Shown piece by piece: positions 38,406-46,233 of a stretch of 64,000 nucleotides of DNA. The number at the start of each line of letters is the position of its first letter. Positions within the stretch are counted from its first letter, which is position 1. The notes under the pieces were generated by a model. It did no database searches. It was not told the DNA's origin and was given only the letters and a program-made list of their open reading frames with translations. Made by a program: the position numbers and the translations under genes. Origin of the DNA: a virus; IMG/VR virus record IMGVR_UViG_3300029908_000004, positions 151,292 to 215,291 of that record; one strand, 5' to 3'.

Positions 38406-38936
38406 ATGTTCACACCAATAGGTAGCTATACATTAGGACAAGTTGGAGATGTAGGCGAAGGCGCACTGCAAATATTTGCTCAGCATGATAAGTTTGGGGC
38501 ATTTGCTAAAAGAGTTTTCCCCTTTATAGCTTTAACAGATATAGCTGCGTCTACGATATATGGTAAAAGAGGCAACAAAGTCGCCTCTGGTCTTGGTGCT
38601 GCTGCTACAGCAGTAACAGGTTATGCCACAGTAACAGCATTTGCAACTTTAGGACAGGCGATAATCCCAATTCCGGGTTTAGGAGCAGTAATTGGTGGTG
38701 TAGTGGGTGCAGCGGTTAATATTGGTATGGACAAGAGCATTAGAAGAAATGTAGAATCTGCTGTCACTGAGTTCAAAGACGTTGGTGAATACCAAAAACG
38801 AATGCATTTCGGTGGTAACTACGAAGATAATGAAATAGCATATACAATGCGGCAGAAGGCAGCTCAAGAGATGGGCTCTAGTCTTTTAAATAGTAGGCAA
38901 TATTTAGGTAAGGAAGGAGCTCTACTCCATCAGTAG
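38406..38936 (+). CDS. Glycine-zipper hydrophobic protein
   Basis: A 176-residue protein. Residues about 60-105 form a Gly/Ala-rich hydrophobic hairpin (GLGAAATAVTGYATVTAF, GLGAVIGGVVGAAVNIG), able to insert in membranes. The C-terminal part is polar and helical (YTMRQKAAQEMGSSLLNSRQ). It could be a virion protein with membrane-active zipper, or a holin-like protein, but no family is recognised. It begins two bases after the endonuclease gene. Confidence 0.65.
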   Translation: MFTPIGSYTLGQVGDVGEGALQIFAQHDKFGAFAKRVFPFIALTDIAASTIYGKRGNKVASGLGAAATAVTGYATVTAFATLGQAIIPIPGLGAVIGGVVGAAVNIGMDKSIRRNVESAVTEFKDVGEYQKRMHFGGNYEDNEIAYTMRQKAAQEMGSSLLNSRQYLGKEGALLHQ

Positions 38937-38945
38937 AGAAAACTA

Positions 38946-39848
38946 ATGAGTGACTATACAACACAACAGCTATCACAGATGGTAGACGCTTTAACACAGC
39001 AGGTGGCTGCTTTAGACGGGCAAGGTTTGCCCACTGGAGCGTATGGGGTCACCCAGACTTTGTCTCGTGAAGTAAGAGGGATGACAACTACCCTAAGCCA
39101 ATATGCTTTAGTGGTACAGAGCCAGATAGATGACTTAAAGTCTGCACTTGCTGTCGTGCAAACTGCTCTAAGCAGTATAACAACCTCCAAAGGAAGTAAT
39201 GCCGGTGTAGTTCTTCAGGTTAACAACGCAAATGGTTCTTCACAAACATTACTGAATCTACAAAATAGTGCTAGCGTTAATTTTACTGATGTTGGTAATG
39301 GAAACATCGTAGCCACTATTAACCCACAAGCGACTACCGCAGGTGGCAACAACGGTCAACTGCAGTGGAATAATCAAGGAGCTTTCGCTGGTGTGTTAAA
39401 CAGTGGGATTGATGTTAATGGTGTTTTATCCATTGAAGATCTAGTCGTTCCTAATGTTTCAATTACTAGCACACTTAAAGATTCAGAAGCTTCAGTAGGG
39501 GTCAATGGTCAAATTCTTACCTCTACAGGTAGTGCTGTGGTTTGGGTCACACCTCCAAGTCTTTCTATAGCCTCAACAAATGTGGACCGCCCACTCCTTA
39601 TCACAGATGGGCTGCTATTGTGTACACCGGGTTCAGGAGAGGTTACCATTACGTTGCCGGACGCTACCACCCTTCTAAGTAAAGTGTATTACATCAAGAA
39701 GGCAGATACGGATGTTGGAATTGTGAACATTATAACTATTAATAGCCAAACTATAGATATATTACCAAACTATCAACTTCTTAACAAGAATCAGTTTGTA
39801 CAGGTAGTTTCAGACGGTAGTAATTGGCAGGTCATCGGGGCAAATTAG
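38946..39848 (+). CDS. Short tail fibre with shared C-terminal tip domain
   Basis: A 300-residue fibre. The N-terminus has heptad-like helices (LSQMVDALTQQVAAL; QIDDLKSALAVVQTAL). The middle carries GVNGQILTSTGSAVVWV, a motif seen in many fibre shafts. The last ~95 residues are paralogous to the end of the 32613 fibre. It is the last gene of the + strand block. It likely trimerises and binds a surface receptor. Confidence 0.75.
   Translation: MSDYTTQQLSQMVDALTQQVAALDGQGLPTGAYGVTQTLSREVRGMTTTLSQYALVVQSQIDDLKSALAVVQTALSSITTSKGSNAGVVLQVNNANGSSQTLLNLQNSASVNFTDVGNGNIVATINPQATTAGGNNGQLQWNNQGAFAGVLNSGIDVNGVLSIEDLVVPNVSITSTLKDSEASVGVNGQILTSTGSAVVWVTPPSLSIASTNVDRPLLITDGLLLCTPGSGEVTITLPDATTLLSKVYYIKKADTDVGIVNIITINSQTIDILPNYQLLNKNQFVQVVSDGSNWQVIGAN
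39570..39845 (+). repeat. Fibre tip domain, copy 2
   Basis: C-terminal ~95 residues of the 38946 fibre, paralogous to 33490-33773. The last 16 residues (VQVVSDGSNWQVIGAN) are identical in both. Confidence 0.7.
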
Positions 39849-40086
39849 GGTTCAATCTTATCCGGTTAAAAAAAAGGTCGAAGAAACTTCAAGTAGCATT
39901 TTTTGATATCACTTGTTAACAATAGAAACAATAAACAAATAAAACTATAACAATATACAATAGATATCAAATCTGTAAGAGATATAACCAAGGATTATAA
40001 AGAAGTTTCCTATAAATAGCAACGAAGAACAAATTAATGATTTATTTGTTCTTCGTTATTTGTTTTTACTGGATAAGTAAAGCCCT
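39849..40086. other. AT-rich non-coding junction where the two transcription blocks converge
   Basis: No credible gene is seen in these 238 bases. The left part is strongly AT-rich with a perfect palindrome TTGTTAACAA (39913-39922) and loosely repeated AACAATA elements. The right part holds two hairpin terminators. It separates the structural block from the replication/regulation block. Confidence 0.7.
40021..40067 (+). terminator. Rho-independent terminator with 13-bp stem
   Basis: AACGAAGAACAAA (40021-40033) pairs perfectly with TTTGTTCTTCGTT (40045-40057) around an 11-base loop, followed by ATTTGTTTTT. It ends the + strand fibre transcripts and could slow - strand transcripts too. Confidence 0.8.
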
Positions 40087-40105
40087 CTAAACAGAGGGCT
40101 TTTTT
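40079..40105 (+). terminator. Second terminator, probably bidirectional
   Basis: AAAGCCCTCT pairs with AGAGGGCTTT around a 4-base loop, followed by a T run on the + strand. The stop codon of the - strand sigma-like gene (40087-40089) lies inside the hairpin, so it may end transcripts from both sides. Confidence 0.8.
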
Positions 40106-41238
40106 CTAAGGCGTACTGCGTGTCCTTTAAGATATAGCATGACTTCAGAATATCTTTTCTTAGCCGTTTGGCTATCACAGCCAAGAACGGCACCAACATC
40201 CTTCCAACTATATTCAAGAACCCACACCATTCGAAGGATATTCCTTTCCATAGGTGTTAGGTTCCTGAATAACTTGTCATTAGTTTCCTGAACCCAACCT
40301 AAAGACATTTCACTTATGTCTAATGGTTGTCTTATTAAGACTGTATCCGCTGACCAAGATTGCCCATCGGAATCAGTGAAGTCACCGTCTGCGTTAGGCA
40401 TCCCGAACTCTTTAGAAGAGAAGACATCATTGTCAGGGGCTCTTCCACTTCTATAATCGAGTTGCAACATGCCTGCTTGGGACTCGATGGATGACATTTC
40501 TGCTGAGATGTATTCATGTAAGTAGTATCTGAAGTACATCTGGATGAAATAGGTGAGACCAACCGGCCCAGACTCGAAAAAGGACTTGGGGGGTGGCCAT
40601 GAAAGCCTTTTATATCCTGTGATTTTCTTCTTCGGCCCAGCAACACTGGAGAGAAAACCTTTGCGCACCAGCAAGCGAATACAGCCAGTACTATCAAAAC
40701 CGAGTCTGGAGGTAATTTCCGCTGCTGTAAATTCGATTGTTGATTTGCCCCTACGTTTTGGAAACGATTCGTTGATTGTTTCGTGTACCCTTCGTACCTT
40801 GTCTGTATACGTTGGGTCATACTTATCCACAGCTCTCATTAAACATAGGACAAGTATATCATATATATCATCACAAGTCATCTGTTTAAATGCTAGGTGT
40901 AGTGTTTTACATACGTTCTGAAGGACGGGCCTAGAGATGGTTTGTTTATCCATCGTCTTTGGTACTAAAGTTTTGAGGAAGACTACAGTATCCCTACCAG
41001 CAGCAGACTTTATAGGAGGCATATTACCACGAACGATCATATGTAAATATTTCATCAGATAACCATGAAAATACTCCATCAATCGTAATAGGATAGCTTC
41101 CCTATCCGCTTCTGGGGGTAGAGAAGCATAGGTAACCCCTAGAAGATTAACTTCTTCACGGTTATTGAAATCCTCCTCAACTGGAACCCTCCATTTAGAG
41201 GCATAGTGAGAAGAACTTAAGTTTGAATTTCTATACAA
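40087..41238 (-). CDS. Divergent RNA polymerase sigma factor
   Basis: A 383-residue protein. Region 4 is clear near the C-terminus: FRNLTPMERNILRMVW and YSWKDVGAVLGCDSQTAKKR, a helix-turn-helix for the -35 box. Region 2 is recognisable as DDIYDILVLCLMRAVDKYDP and, after an ~85-residue insert, LTYFIQMYFRYYLHEYI. The insert holds a probable winged-helix (FTAAEITSRLGFDSTGCIRL). Start chosen: TTG at 41238, preceded by AGGAG with seven-base spacing. The frame is open ten codons further up but without a ribosome site. A consensus sigma70 promoter lies upstream. It likely directs phage-specific transcription, perhaps of the late structural block. Confidence 0.75.
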   Translation of the reverse strand: MYRNSNLSSSHYASKWRVPVEEDFNNREEVNLLGVTYASLPPEADREAILLRLMEYFHGYLMKYLHMIVRGNMPPIKSAAGRDTVVFLKTLVPKTMDKQTISRPVLQNVCKTLHLAFKQMTCDDIYDILVLCLMRAVDKYDPTYTDKVRRVHETINESFPKRRGKSTIEFTAAEITSRLGFDSTGCIRLLVRKGFLSSVAGPKKKITGYKRLSWPPPKSFFESGPVGLTYFIQMYFRYYLHEYISAEMSSIESQAGMLQLDYRSGRAPDNDVFSSKEFGMPNADGDFTDSDGQSWSADTVLIRQPLDISEMSLGWVQETNDKLFRNLTPMERNILRMVWVLEYSWKDVGAVLGCDSQTAKKRYSEVMLYLKGHAVRLRKKPSV

Positions 41239-41245
41239 TGACTTG

Positions 41246-41250
41246 CTCCT
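41246..41250 (-). promoter_or_regulatory. Ribosome binding site selecting a TTG start
   Basis: AGGAG on the - strand, seven bases before TTG at 41238. No ATG is available nearby in frame, so this site decides the start of the sigma-like gene. Confidence 0.6.
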
Positions 41251-41288
41251 AGTCCCCACCAGAAGCAATTGTACCCAGTAACATCTTT

Positions 41289-41318
41289 ATTATACACTAA
41301 TACAACTCATTGAGTCAA
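41289..41318 (-). promoter_or_regulatory. Sigma70-type promoter before the sigma-like gene
   Basis: On the - strand TTGACT (41318-41313) and a perfect TATAAT (41294-41289) are 18 bases apart, with the start codon ~50 bases downstream. This is the best host-type promoter in the window and suggests early or middle expression of the sigma factor by host polymerase. Confidence 0.75.
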
Positions 41319-41334
41319 AAGAAGTTATTATAAT

Positions 41335-41781
41335 TTACTTATATTTATTATTGCTTCCAGTTACTTCTAGATTTTCATACCCTTTTATAACAAAATCTTT
41401 TATAATTATATCTTCTATCATTGCTAGATAGCTTTCCAAGGATAACGTAACAAGAACAGGGATTTTCTTGCTAGAAGTGCTATTCCTAGTATGGATAAGC
41501 AGCTTCTCCCCTTCGATATCTTTGTATCTATTAGCATGTGTCATATAAGTTTCTATTACATTTAACTTCTCTACTTTTTTACATTCAATTTGTAGATTAC
41601 CAAGTTCACGTTGGGCCGCTGGAGATAAAATTATATCAACCCCCGGCTGTCCCATGCCTCGGCTTTCAATATCTTCATTAACTAAGTTTACTATCTTTCC
41701 AACTTCCCTTAACTTATCTCTTACTAGTTGCTGGAAAACTCTTCCCTTAGCTTTACAACTTCGAGGTTTAATCCCTGCCAT
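41335..41781 (-). CDS. PD-(D/E)XK nuclease-like protein (resolvase type)
   Basis: A 148-residue protein with a small resolvase-type nuclease core: GRVFQQLVRDKL helix, GVDIILS with the metal-binding aspartate, then LQIECKKVEKLN with the E-x-K pair. Phage homologues of this layout are annotated as PDDEXK endonucleases; roles include Holliday junction or recombination intermediate cleavage. Start taken as ATG at 41781, forming TAATG with the upstream gene; a second ATG three codons earlier is possible. Confidence 0.75.
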   Translation of the reverse strand: MAGIKPRSCKAKGRVFQQLVRDKLREVGKIVNLVNEDIESRGMGQPGVDIILSPAAQRELGNLQIECKKVEKLNVIETYMTHANRYKDIEGEKLLIHTRNSTSSKKIPVLVTLSLESYLAMIEDIIIKDFVIKGYENLEVTGSNNKYK

Positions 41782-42149
41782 TATTCCCATCTTCCATGTC
41801 TTCTACCTATGTGCCAATGGTTTGGATCTACTGTACAACGATAAACATGTAACCCAGATTCCGCCATCTGCTCCTTAGCCCAATTTGCTGTCTTCTTACT
41901 AGGGAAGGCAGTCTTTCTAGCGCAGGTTCTACTCTCAAATTCTCTCGTAACTTTGTGTTCATTTACACCTCGAATAGATCTTTTCCCTTGGAAGATTGTT
42001 GATTCTTTATCTGTGCTATCCCCCGATTTACTACTCCATTCTTTGCTTCCATTAATATGTTTATCAGACTTTTTATTGCCCCCTGATAAAATGGTAACGC
42101 CAGAACTTTGTAGCCCCCGGACAATAGAGTTCCATTTGGATTTGTCCAT
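41781..42149 (-). CDS. Small Cys/His zinc-finger-like protein
   Basis: A 122-residue protein whose C-terminal half follows a phage pattern CxxK-x-F-x-S...A...M...VYRC....HWHIGR (SRTCARKTAFPSKK; HVYRCTVDPNHWHIGR), likely binding zinc and perhaps nucleic acid. The N-terminal half is a low-complexity Ser/Lys-rich tail. That half overlaps the end of the next gene upstream by 187 bases in another frame. A GAGGG site precedes ATG 42149 and no later canonical start exists, so the overlap looks real. Confidence 0.65.
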   Translation of the reverse strand: MDKSKWNSIVRGLQSSGVTILSGGNKKSDKHINGSKEWSSKSGDSTDKESTIFQGKRSIRGVNEHKVTREFESRTCARKTAFPSKKTANWAKEQMAESGLHVYRCTVDPNHWHIGRRHGRWE

Positions 42150-42490
42150 AAGTCCCTCATCTTCAATACTATTTCTTCTTCGGTGGATTTAGGACGCAAA
42201 GTAGTTACAATCCTGACTAAATGATCAAGTTCTATTAAAGTCCATGGAATAGAATGAATATAAGCGGTAGGTTTATCCACTACTTGCGTACCTTCCATAA
42301 ACTTACGTGTACTAATAACTTCTACTTTAACATTATAATACATACTCCGCTTTTGTCTTATAATAGGTAGTGTTAATTTGTAACCATGGACACTATCATA
42401 ATAAGCGTCCCATGCTTGCAAACGAGCTAATACTAAATTACATATAGGACTAAACCAAATGACGGCTGTTTCCGCTGTTGTCTTTGGCAC
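41963..42490 (-). CDS. Hypothetical protein, 175 residues
   Basis: An ordinary globular composition with Trp and aromatic residues (AVIWFSPICNLVLARLQAWD; IPWTLIELDHLVRIVTTLRP). No family is recognised. Its last 62 codons overlap the zinc-finger-like gene in a different frame. The start at 42490 overlaps the stop of the upstream gene. It may belong to the same regulatory operon as the sigma factor. Confidence 0.65.
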   Translation of the reverse strand: MPKTTAETAVIWFSPICNLVLARLQAWDAYYDSVHGYKLTLPIIRQKRSMYYNVKVEVISTRKFMEGTQVVDKPTAYIHSIPWTLIELDHLVRIVTTLRPKSTEEEIVLKMRDLWTNPNGTLLSGGYKVLALPFYQGAIKSLINILMEAKNGVVNRGIAQIKNQQSSKGKDLFEV

Positions 42491-42711
42491 TACTTGCCTT
42501 TCTTTCGATCATTAGACAACCACCCACGCATAATCCCAGCGCCAGTGCCGGGGTTAGGAGTGGTTCCTTGACCACTTCTAGGGGCAACTACAGAAGGAAC
42601 TAATCCACCAGTGGTTATTCCTTGTTTACCTATCCCTTTGATGTTGCTTTGTGGTGCTTTTATGGGTGCAGAAGGCATTTTACGCTGCTTCTTTTTCTTC
42701 TTATCTTCCAT
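42490..42711 (-). CDS. Small basic Gly/Pro-rich protein
   Basis: A 73-residue protein with a Lys-rich start (EDKKKKKQRKMPSAP) and a disordered Gly/Pro/Thr-rich body. It could bind nucleic acid through charge. No fold or family is visible. It is coupled to the next gene by overlap, and two bases separate it from the gene before. Confidence 0.55.
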   Translation of the reverse strand: MEDKKKKKQRKMPSAPIKAPQSNIKGIGKQGITTGGLVPSVVAPRSGQGTTPNPGTGAGIMRGWLSNDRKKGK

Positions 42712-42713
42712 TA

Positions 42714-43040
42714 TTAAGACAACCTCTCGTATGTTAATGAATCGATCATGTCGGGCTGTTGCTGGTTGTCAGATGTAGGCAAGTTATCATAAGTAACTAT
42801 ATTTTCAGCTTGCTTAGTCTTAGGCTCTTCTTGCTTAATCTTAAGATCTTCAACTTCTACACACAAGACAGCAACATCTAGAATAGTGTCTCTAATATCA
42901 TCTATACTTGATGATAATCTCACATTAGTCTCGTTTAAATCGTGTAAAAGCATGTTTATAACAACAACTACTACACTCAAGGCAAAGAAGTCCACCATTA
43001 TATGGATTGCTATAACTACTAGTAACCAATGGGGAATCAC
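42714..43040 (-). CDS. Single-pass membrane protein with coiled-coil tail
   Basis: A 108-residue protein with one long N-terminal membrane segment (residues about 5-31, WLLVVIAIHIMVDFFALSVV) followed by a helical coiled-coil-like part (SSSIDDIRDTILDVAVL, VEVEDLKIKQEE) and a polar end. The layout resembles small phage membrane proteins or spanin-like subunits, but it has no cysteine lipobox. Function unknown. Confidence 0.6.
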   Translation of the reverse strand: MIPHWLLVVIAIHIMVDFFALSVVVVVINMLLHDLNETNVRLSSSIDDIRDTILDVAVLCVEVEDLKIKQEEPKTKQAENIVTYDNLPTSDNQQQPDMIDSLTYERLS

Positions 43041-43600
43041 TATTCCTCTCGTTCTTCGAATAAAGAATCAAAGCTTTCCTCTGCACCGTATAAGGCACGC
43101 ATTGCCATTCGATCTCTCAGAATTTGTGGGTCTTCAATAAAGTTTATAAGCTCTTTCTGCAAATCAACATAAGAACTATGTTTATTTGTTTCAGACTTTC
43201 TAGCATGAGTTAAAACTATTTCTGTTCCCTTACCTTCTACTACTTGTGAGGTACCGTCTGGATAATTAATCCTGCCTATCCATTCTGTGGTGTCTCCTAC
43301 AACGCGGAATCCATAAGAATTCCCTTCTGGGAATGCTATTTGTAAAGTTTTATATATATCTTGGTCTGCTTTATATAAAGACAAAAGTTCTTCCAGATCT
43401 GCGCCCATCCCAGTAGACATAGACGTAACCGCACTCTCTGGTAAATAAATCATTTGTGTGTGCCCAGACAAGAAAAATAAGGTTACATGATAAACCCTAC
43501 TACTGTTATCATAATCTACTTTGTATGAGGACGCTTCGGAAAACGTATTTTTAACTCGCTTCCATAGATCACCGTCAACACGTTCTGTTAATACTGCCAT
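43040..43600 (-). CDS. Hypothetical protein, 186 residues
   Basis: A globular acidic protein with an N-terminal beta part (YHVTLFFLSGHTQMIYLP), a central helix and an acidic helical end (MAMRALYGAEESFDSLFEE). The stop overlaps the start of the membrane-protein gene (TAATG). No family recognised. Confidence 0.65.
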   Translation of the reverse strand: MAVLTERVDGDLWKRVKNTFSEASSYKVDYDNSSRVYHVTLFFLSGHTQMIYLPESAVTSMSTGMGADLEELLSLYKADQDIYKTLQIAFPEGNSYGFRVVGDTTEWIGRINYPDGTSQVVEGKGTEIVLTHARKSETNKHSSYVDLQKELINFIEDPQILRDRMAMRALYGAEESFDSLFEEREE

Positions 43601-43608
43601 ACGTTCTC

Positions 43609-44145
43609 CTATCTTGCAATTGAATGATACATACTATCGTCAAGCACTTTAGCACATTTTAGTAAGAAATAACTTACAGTGTCAAATACCCAATCTGGAC
43701 CATCTCCTATATGAACCAACCAGTCCTCATGAGTAGATAATGTAGGTAATTTAGACGGGATTATAGGTACACCGGGAGAGGATTCCCTCACCATATAAAT
43801 ATAAATCTTTAGCTCTGACTTCTTCCGCTCGCTATCCATTAACCATGCCGGATACTTATTCATATCCGTTTGCCTAGCATACAAAGCATCCATAGTTTCA
43901 CGGAAAGCTACAAAGTATTTCTTGGAGGGACGGTGATACACAGTAGCAATGTGTTCAAAGTATGTTACTTTATTATTCTGCTGGATATTAGAAGGGGACA
44001 GTTGTAAACGCTTATCAGGTTCACCAACACGATCGAAAGTTGCTCCCGGTAATGGATAAACCTTATTAGAAACGATCTCTAGGTTTGCTAGATATTCTTG
44101 ATTAACATTTCGAACTGGGTCTCTGTACGAGATCGATTGTTCCAT
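43609..44145 (-). CDS. Hypothetical protein, 178 residues
   Basis: A mixed alpha/beta protein without recognised motifs (FEHIATVYHRPSKKYFVAF; GDGPDWVFDTVSYFLLKC). It follows the zinc-ribbon gene by four bases and is probably part of the same transcript. No function can be assigned. Confidence 0.65.
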   Translation of the reverse strand: MEQSISYRDPVRNVNQEYLANLEIVSNKVYPLPGATFDRVGEPDKRLQLSPSNIQQNNKVTYFEHIATVYHRPSKKYFVAFRETMDALYARQTDMNKYPAWLMDSERKKSELKIYIYMVRESSPGVPIIPSKLPTLSTHEDWLVHIGDGPDWVFDTVSYFLLKCAKVLDDSMYHSIAR

Positions 44146-44149
44146 GGGG

Positions 44150-44707
44150 TTATTTTCCTGATTTCTTTGTGATCCTAGGTGCTTCAGGTGTAGTTTCTAA
44201 AACTTGTTCAGCCTTAGTTTTCGTTTCTACCATTTTTAGTTTATCTTCTAATTCCTCTATACGCCCTAGTATCTTTATCTGAGTGTCAGACATTGAACTT
44301 CTCAATGATTCAAAGTCCGCTTGACTAGCCACTACCTTCAATAAATTATCTGGGCGTAGCTTTTTACGACGGTCAACAGCTGCAGAAGCGGAATTAAAGA
44401 AAGCTTGTCTATTAGATAAAGTGACTTGCGAGCCACCTTGGGCAGTTTGCTTTGGTACTAATGGGTGACCGCATAAACAGATTCTAATAGGCATAGGACT
44501 AGGACTAAGTGAACGAAATTCTACTGAACCATATCCAGAACCTGCAAACTGTTCTGCATAGGTTGTATAGAAATAAGTACCACCACACTCTTCACATTCA
44601 ATCGGAGTGTTCATAGGGTTTACCGCTCGTGATATACGATCGGTGGGGTTCTGTTGGACACCCCTCTTTTGATTTTCATTATTCTCTTGGTGCTCGTACG
44701 TGGGCAT
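44150..44707 (-). CDS. Zinc-ribbon protein with C-terminal coiled coil
   Basis: A 185-residue protein. Two cysteine pairs (IECEECGGTYF and RICLCGHPL), ~40 residues apart, form a likely zinc ribbon near residues 37-82. The C-terminal third is a charged coiled coil (QIKILGRIEELEDKLKMVET). AGAGGAG precedes its ATG by seven bases. The pattern suits a DNA- or RNA-binding or polymerase-binding regulator, but no specific family is recognised. Confidence 0.65.
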   Translation of the reverse strand: MPTYEHQENNENQKRGVQQNPTDRISRAVNPMNTPIECEECGGTYFYTTYAEQFAGSGYGSVEFRSLSPSPMPIRICLCGHPLVPKQTAQGGSQVTLSNRQAFFNSASAAVDRRKKLRPDNLLKVVASQADFESLRSSMSDTQIKILGRIEELEDKLKMVETKTKAEQVLETTPEAPRITKKSGK

Positions 44708-44800
44708 CAGATAGCTCCTCTTTGATTAATTTGTTATGCTTTACATCATCTAGTGATTTCTGCGTTAATTTACCCTCTTCTTATAAGATTTCTTCGCGTT

Positions 44801-44974
44801 CTATAACATGTACATAGCATCATTTACCTCTTCCTCAGATAGTTCACGCTTACAGATCAAGCACACAGGATGCTGCTCGTAATCTATAACATGTACATGT
44901 AAACGATTGAGTTCTGTAACGTCTGTTCCTATGATTACAGTCTTTATCTGACCATCTTTACCAATGATCTTCAT
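44801..44974 (-). CDS. Small CxxC protein, 57 residues
   Basis: Start chosen at ATG 44974 (KIIGKDGQIKTVII...), ten bases after the upstream stop; the frame continues further up but only inside the upstream gene. It contains CLICKREL near the C-terminus and a His-rich strand (LHVHVIDYEQH), suggesting a small zinc-binding fold. A 15-base direct repeat, CTATAACATGTACAT, lies at 44801 and 44884. Function unknown. Confidence 0.55.
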   Translation of the reverse strand: MKIIGKDGQIKTVIIGTDVTELNRLHVHVIDYEQHPVCLICKRELSEEEVNDAMYML

Positions 44975-44984
44975 TGGCTCTGGG

Positions 44985-45746
44985 TCAAATGATTCCGAAG
45001 AATTGGTTTTTTTCACGTAGTACCTCCAAACAAGGTTTAGTTGAGCAATGTTCACAATGTGAGCCCGGGATAGCATAAAAAGGTTTAACCTTTATTACAT
45101 TAACTATAGATCTTAACATGTTTGTTGCCAAACGTTCTTCTACATACTTGTTAATCCAAGGTGTCCCATGTATCAAAGGAAGATGATAAATACCCACTTC
45201 CTTATATTCATGATAAGTATTCTTAACGTGGATATACCTAGCTAAAGAACTTGCTTGAGGTAGTGTGCTCTCCGGTTTTGAATGATGGTTACGCTCAACT
45301 GCTTCGTACACCAATATCATAACAATGCTATTCTTACCACGTTTACGAACAAGACTGTATCTTCCCTGAATAGTATACCCTTCTAAAGGCAACTCATAAG
45401 GTTGTTCTGGCATTAAGATATAGCACAGCTTAAGAAAATCATATATTTTCTTAGATGTTTTAATAGCCTGTCTAGGACCTTTCCAATAAGGCCCGCTTAA
45501 TGGTATATCATCTTTACTTACTATCTGATGAGTTTTAAACCATAGAGCGTCCCAAAATAACATATACTTATCACGTATCTCCTTTAGGGAAAGGTTATAA
45601 CAATCAAAGGTCTTACGTATGGCCCAGCGTAACGTATCACACGCACACTCATAAGCCCACATATTATTATCAATACCGGGTACCATCATAGGACATAACA
45701 GTACCCGGTCTAATTCAATTTCATTAACTACAGGATTCAGACTCAT
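44985..45746 (-). CDS. RecB/Cas4-like fold protein with apparently degraded active site and cysteine cluster
   Basis: A 253-residue protein with the overall plan of the RecB/Cas4 PD-(D/E)XK family: an early cysteine (C18), a hairpin (GYTIQGRYSLVRKRGKNSIV then ILVYEAVER), and a C-terminal CEHCSTKPC cluster like the Fe-S cysteines of Cas4/AddB. The expected catalytic Asp and E/D-x-K positions read as Y and YEAVE, so catalysis is probably lost. It may bind DNA or a partner structurally. The family call is inference from layout. It overlaps the deoxyribosyltransferase-like gene by 23 bases. Confidence 0.5.
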   Translation of the reverse strand: MSLNPVVNEIELDRVLLCPMMVPGIDNNMWAYECACDTLRWAIRKTFDCYNLSLKEIRDKYMLFWDALWFKTHQIVSKDDIPLSGPYWKGPRQAIKTSKKIYDFLKLCYILMPEQPYELPLEGYTIQGRYSLVRKRGKNSIVMILVYEAVERNHHSKPESTLPQASSLARYIHVKNTYHEYKEVGIYHLPLIHGTPWINKYVEERLATNMLRSIVNVIKVKPFYAIPGSHCEHCSTKPCLEVLREKNQFFGII

Positions 45747-46233
45747 GATCAGCTTGTGTTACTAAACACCCAGCCCCTTCAGGTAGTAACACATGTTTAA
45801 CTAAGTGCACCCCTTCATCTAGAGTTGTTACCATCCAACCTACTGACTCTGTAATCATCGGATGATTATGTATATTAGAAGGTTCCATTACTAATACCAC
45901 TGGTATCCGAGCCTGATAAGCCCAAGCTAACTCCATACAAGTTCCTATAGATACCCTCTTTGCACCTAGTAAATTTACTAGTACCATATCTGCCCTAACA
46001 CAGTCGAAATAGTCCCTAGTCATAATTGCTCTACTAGCAGTCAATAAGCCAGCTTCTTTGGTAGTAGACCCCAATACCCCTGTGTAGCTACGATATTCTT
46101 GATCTCGTAATGGAGAAGCACATCGAATATTAAAAGGGGACAGCTGGCTAGCTACATAAGTCCTCCAGCCAGTTGCCTCTGAAAATGTTAGACCATTAAT
46201 TGGGCTTGAAGTATACACAATAAAATCCCGCAC
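45724..46233 (-). CDS. Nucleoside 2-deoxyribosyltransferase-like protein
   Basis: A 169-residue protein with the family's order of motifs: YTSSPINGL near the start, SPLRDQEYR, a VRADMVLVNL aspartate strand, GTCMELAWAY with the candidate catalytic glutamate, and VVLVMEPSN. Such enzymes exchange bases on deoxynucleosides, and relatives in phages take part in nucleotide pool changes. The start is GTG at 46233, preceded by AGGAG, and overlaps the TAG of the primase gene as TAGTG. Confidence 0.72.
   Translation of the reverse strand: MRDFIVYTSSPINGLTFSEATGWRTYVASQLSPFNIRCASPLRDQEYRSYTGVLGSTTKEAGLLTASRAIMTRDYFDCVRADMVLVNLLGAKRVSIGTCMELAWAYQARIPVVLVMEPSNIHNHPMITESVGWMVTTLDEGVHLVKHVLLPEGAGCLVTQADHESESCS

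Noticed and set aside
39849-40020. Replication origin in the AT-rich junction
   Set aside because: Only AT-richness and one palindrome support it; no clear iterons are seen.
44975-45076. Longer start for the small CxxC protein
   Set aside because: It would overlap the preceding gene by ~90 bases, while an ATG lies ten bases after that gene's stop.
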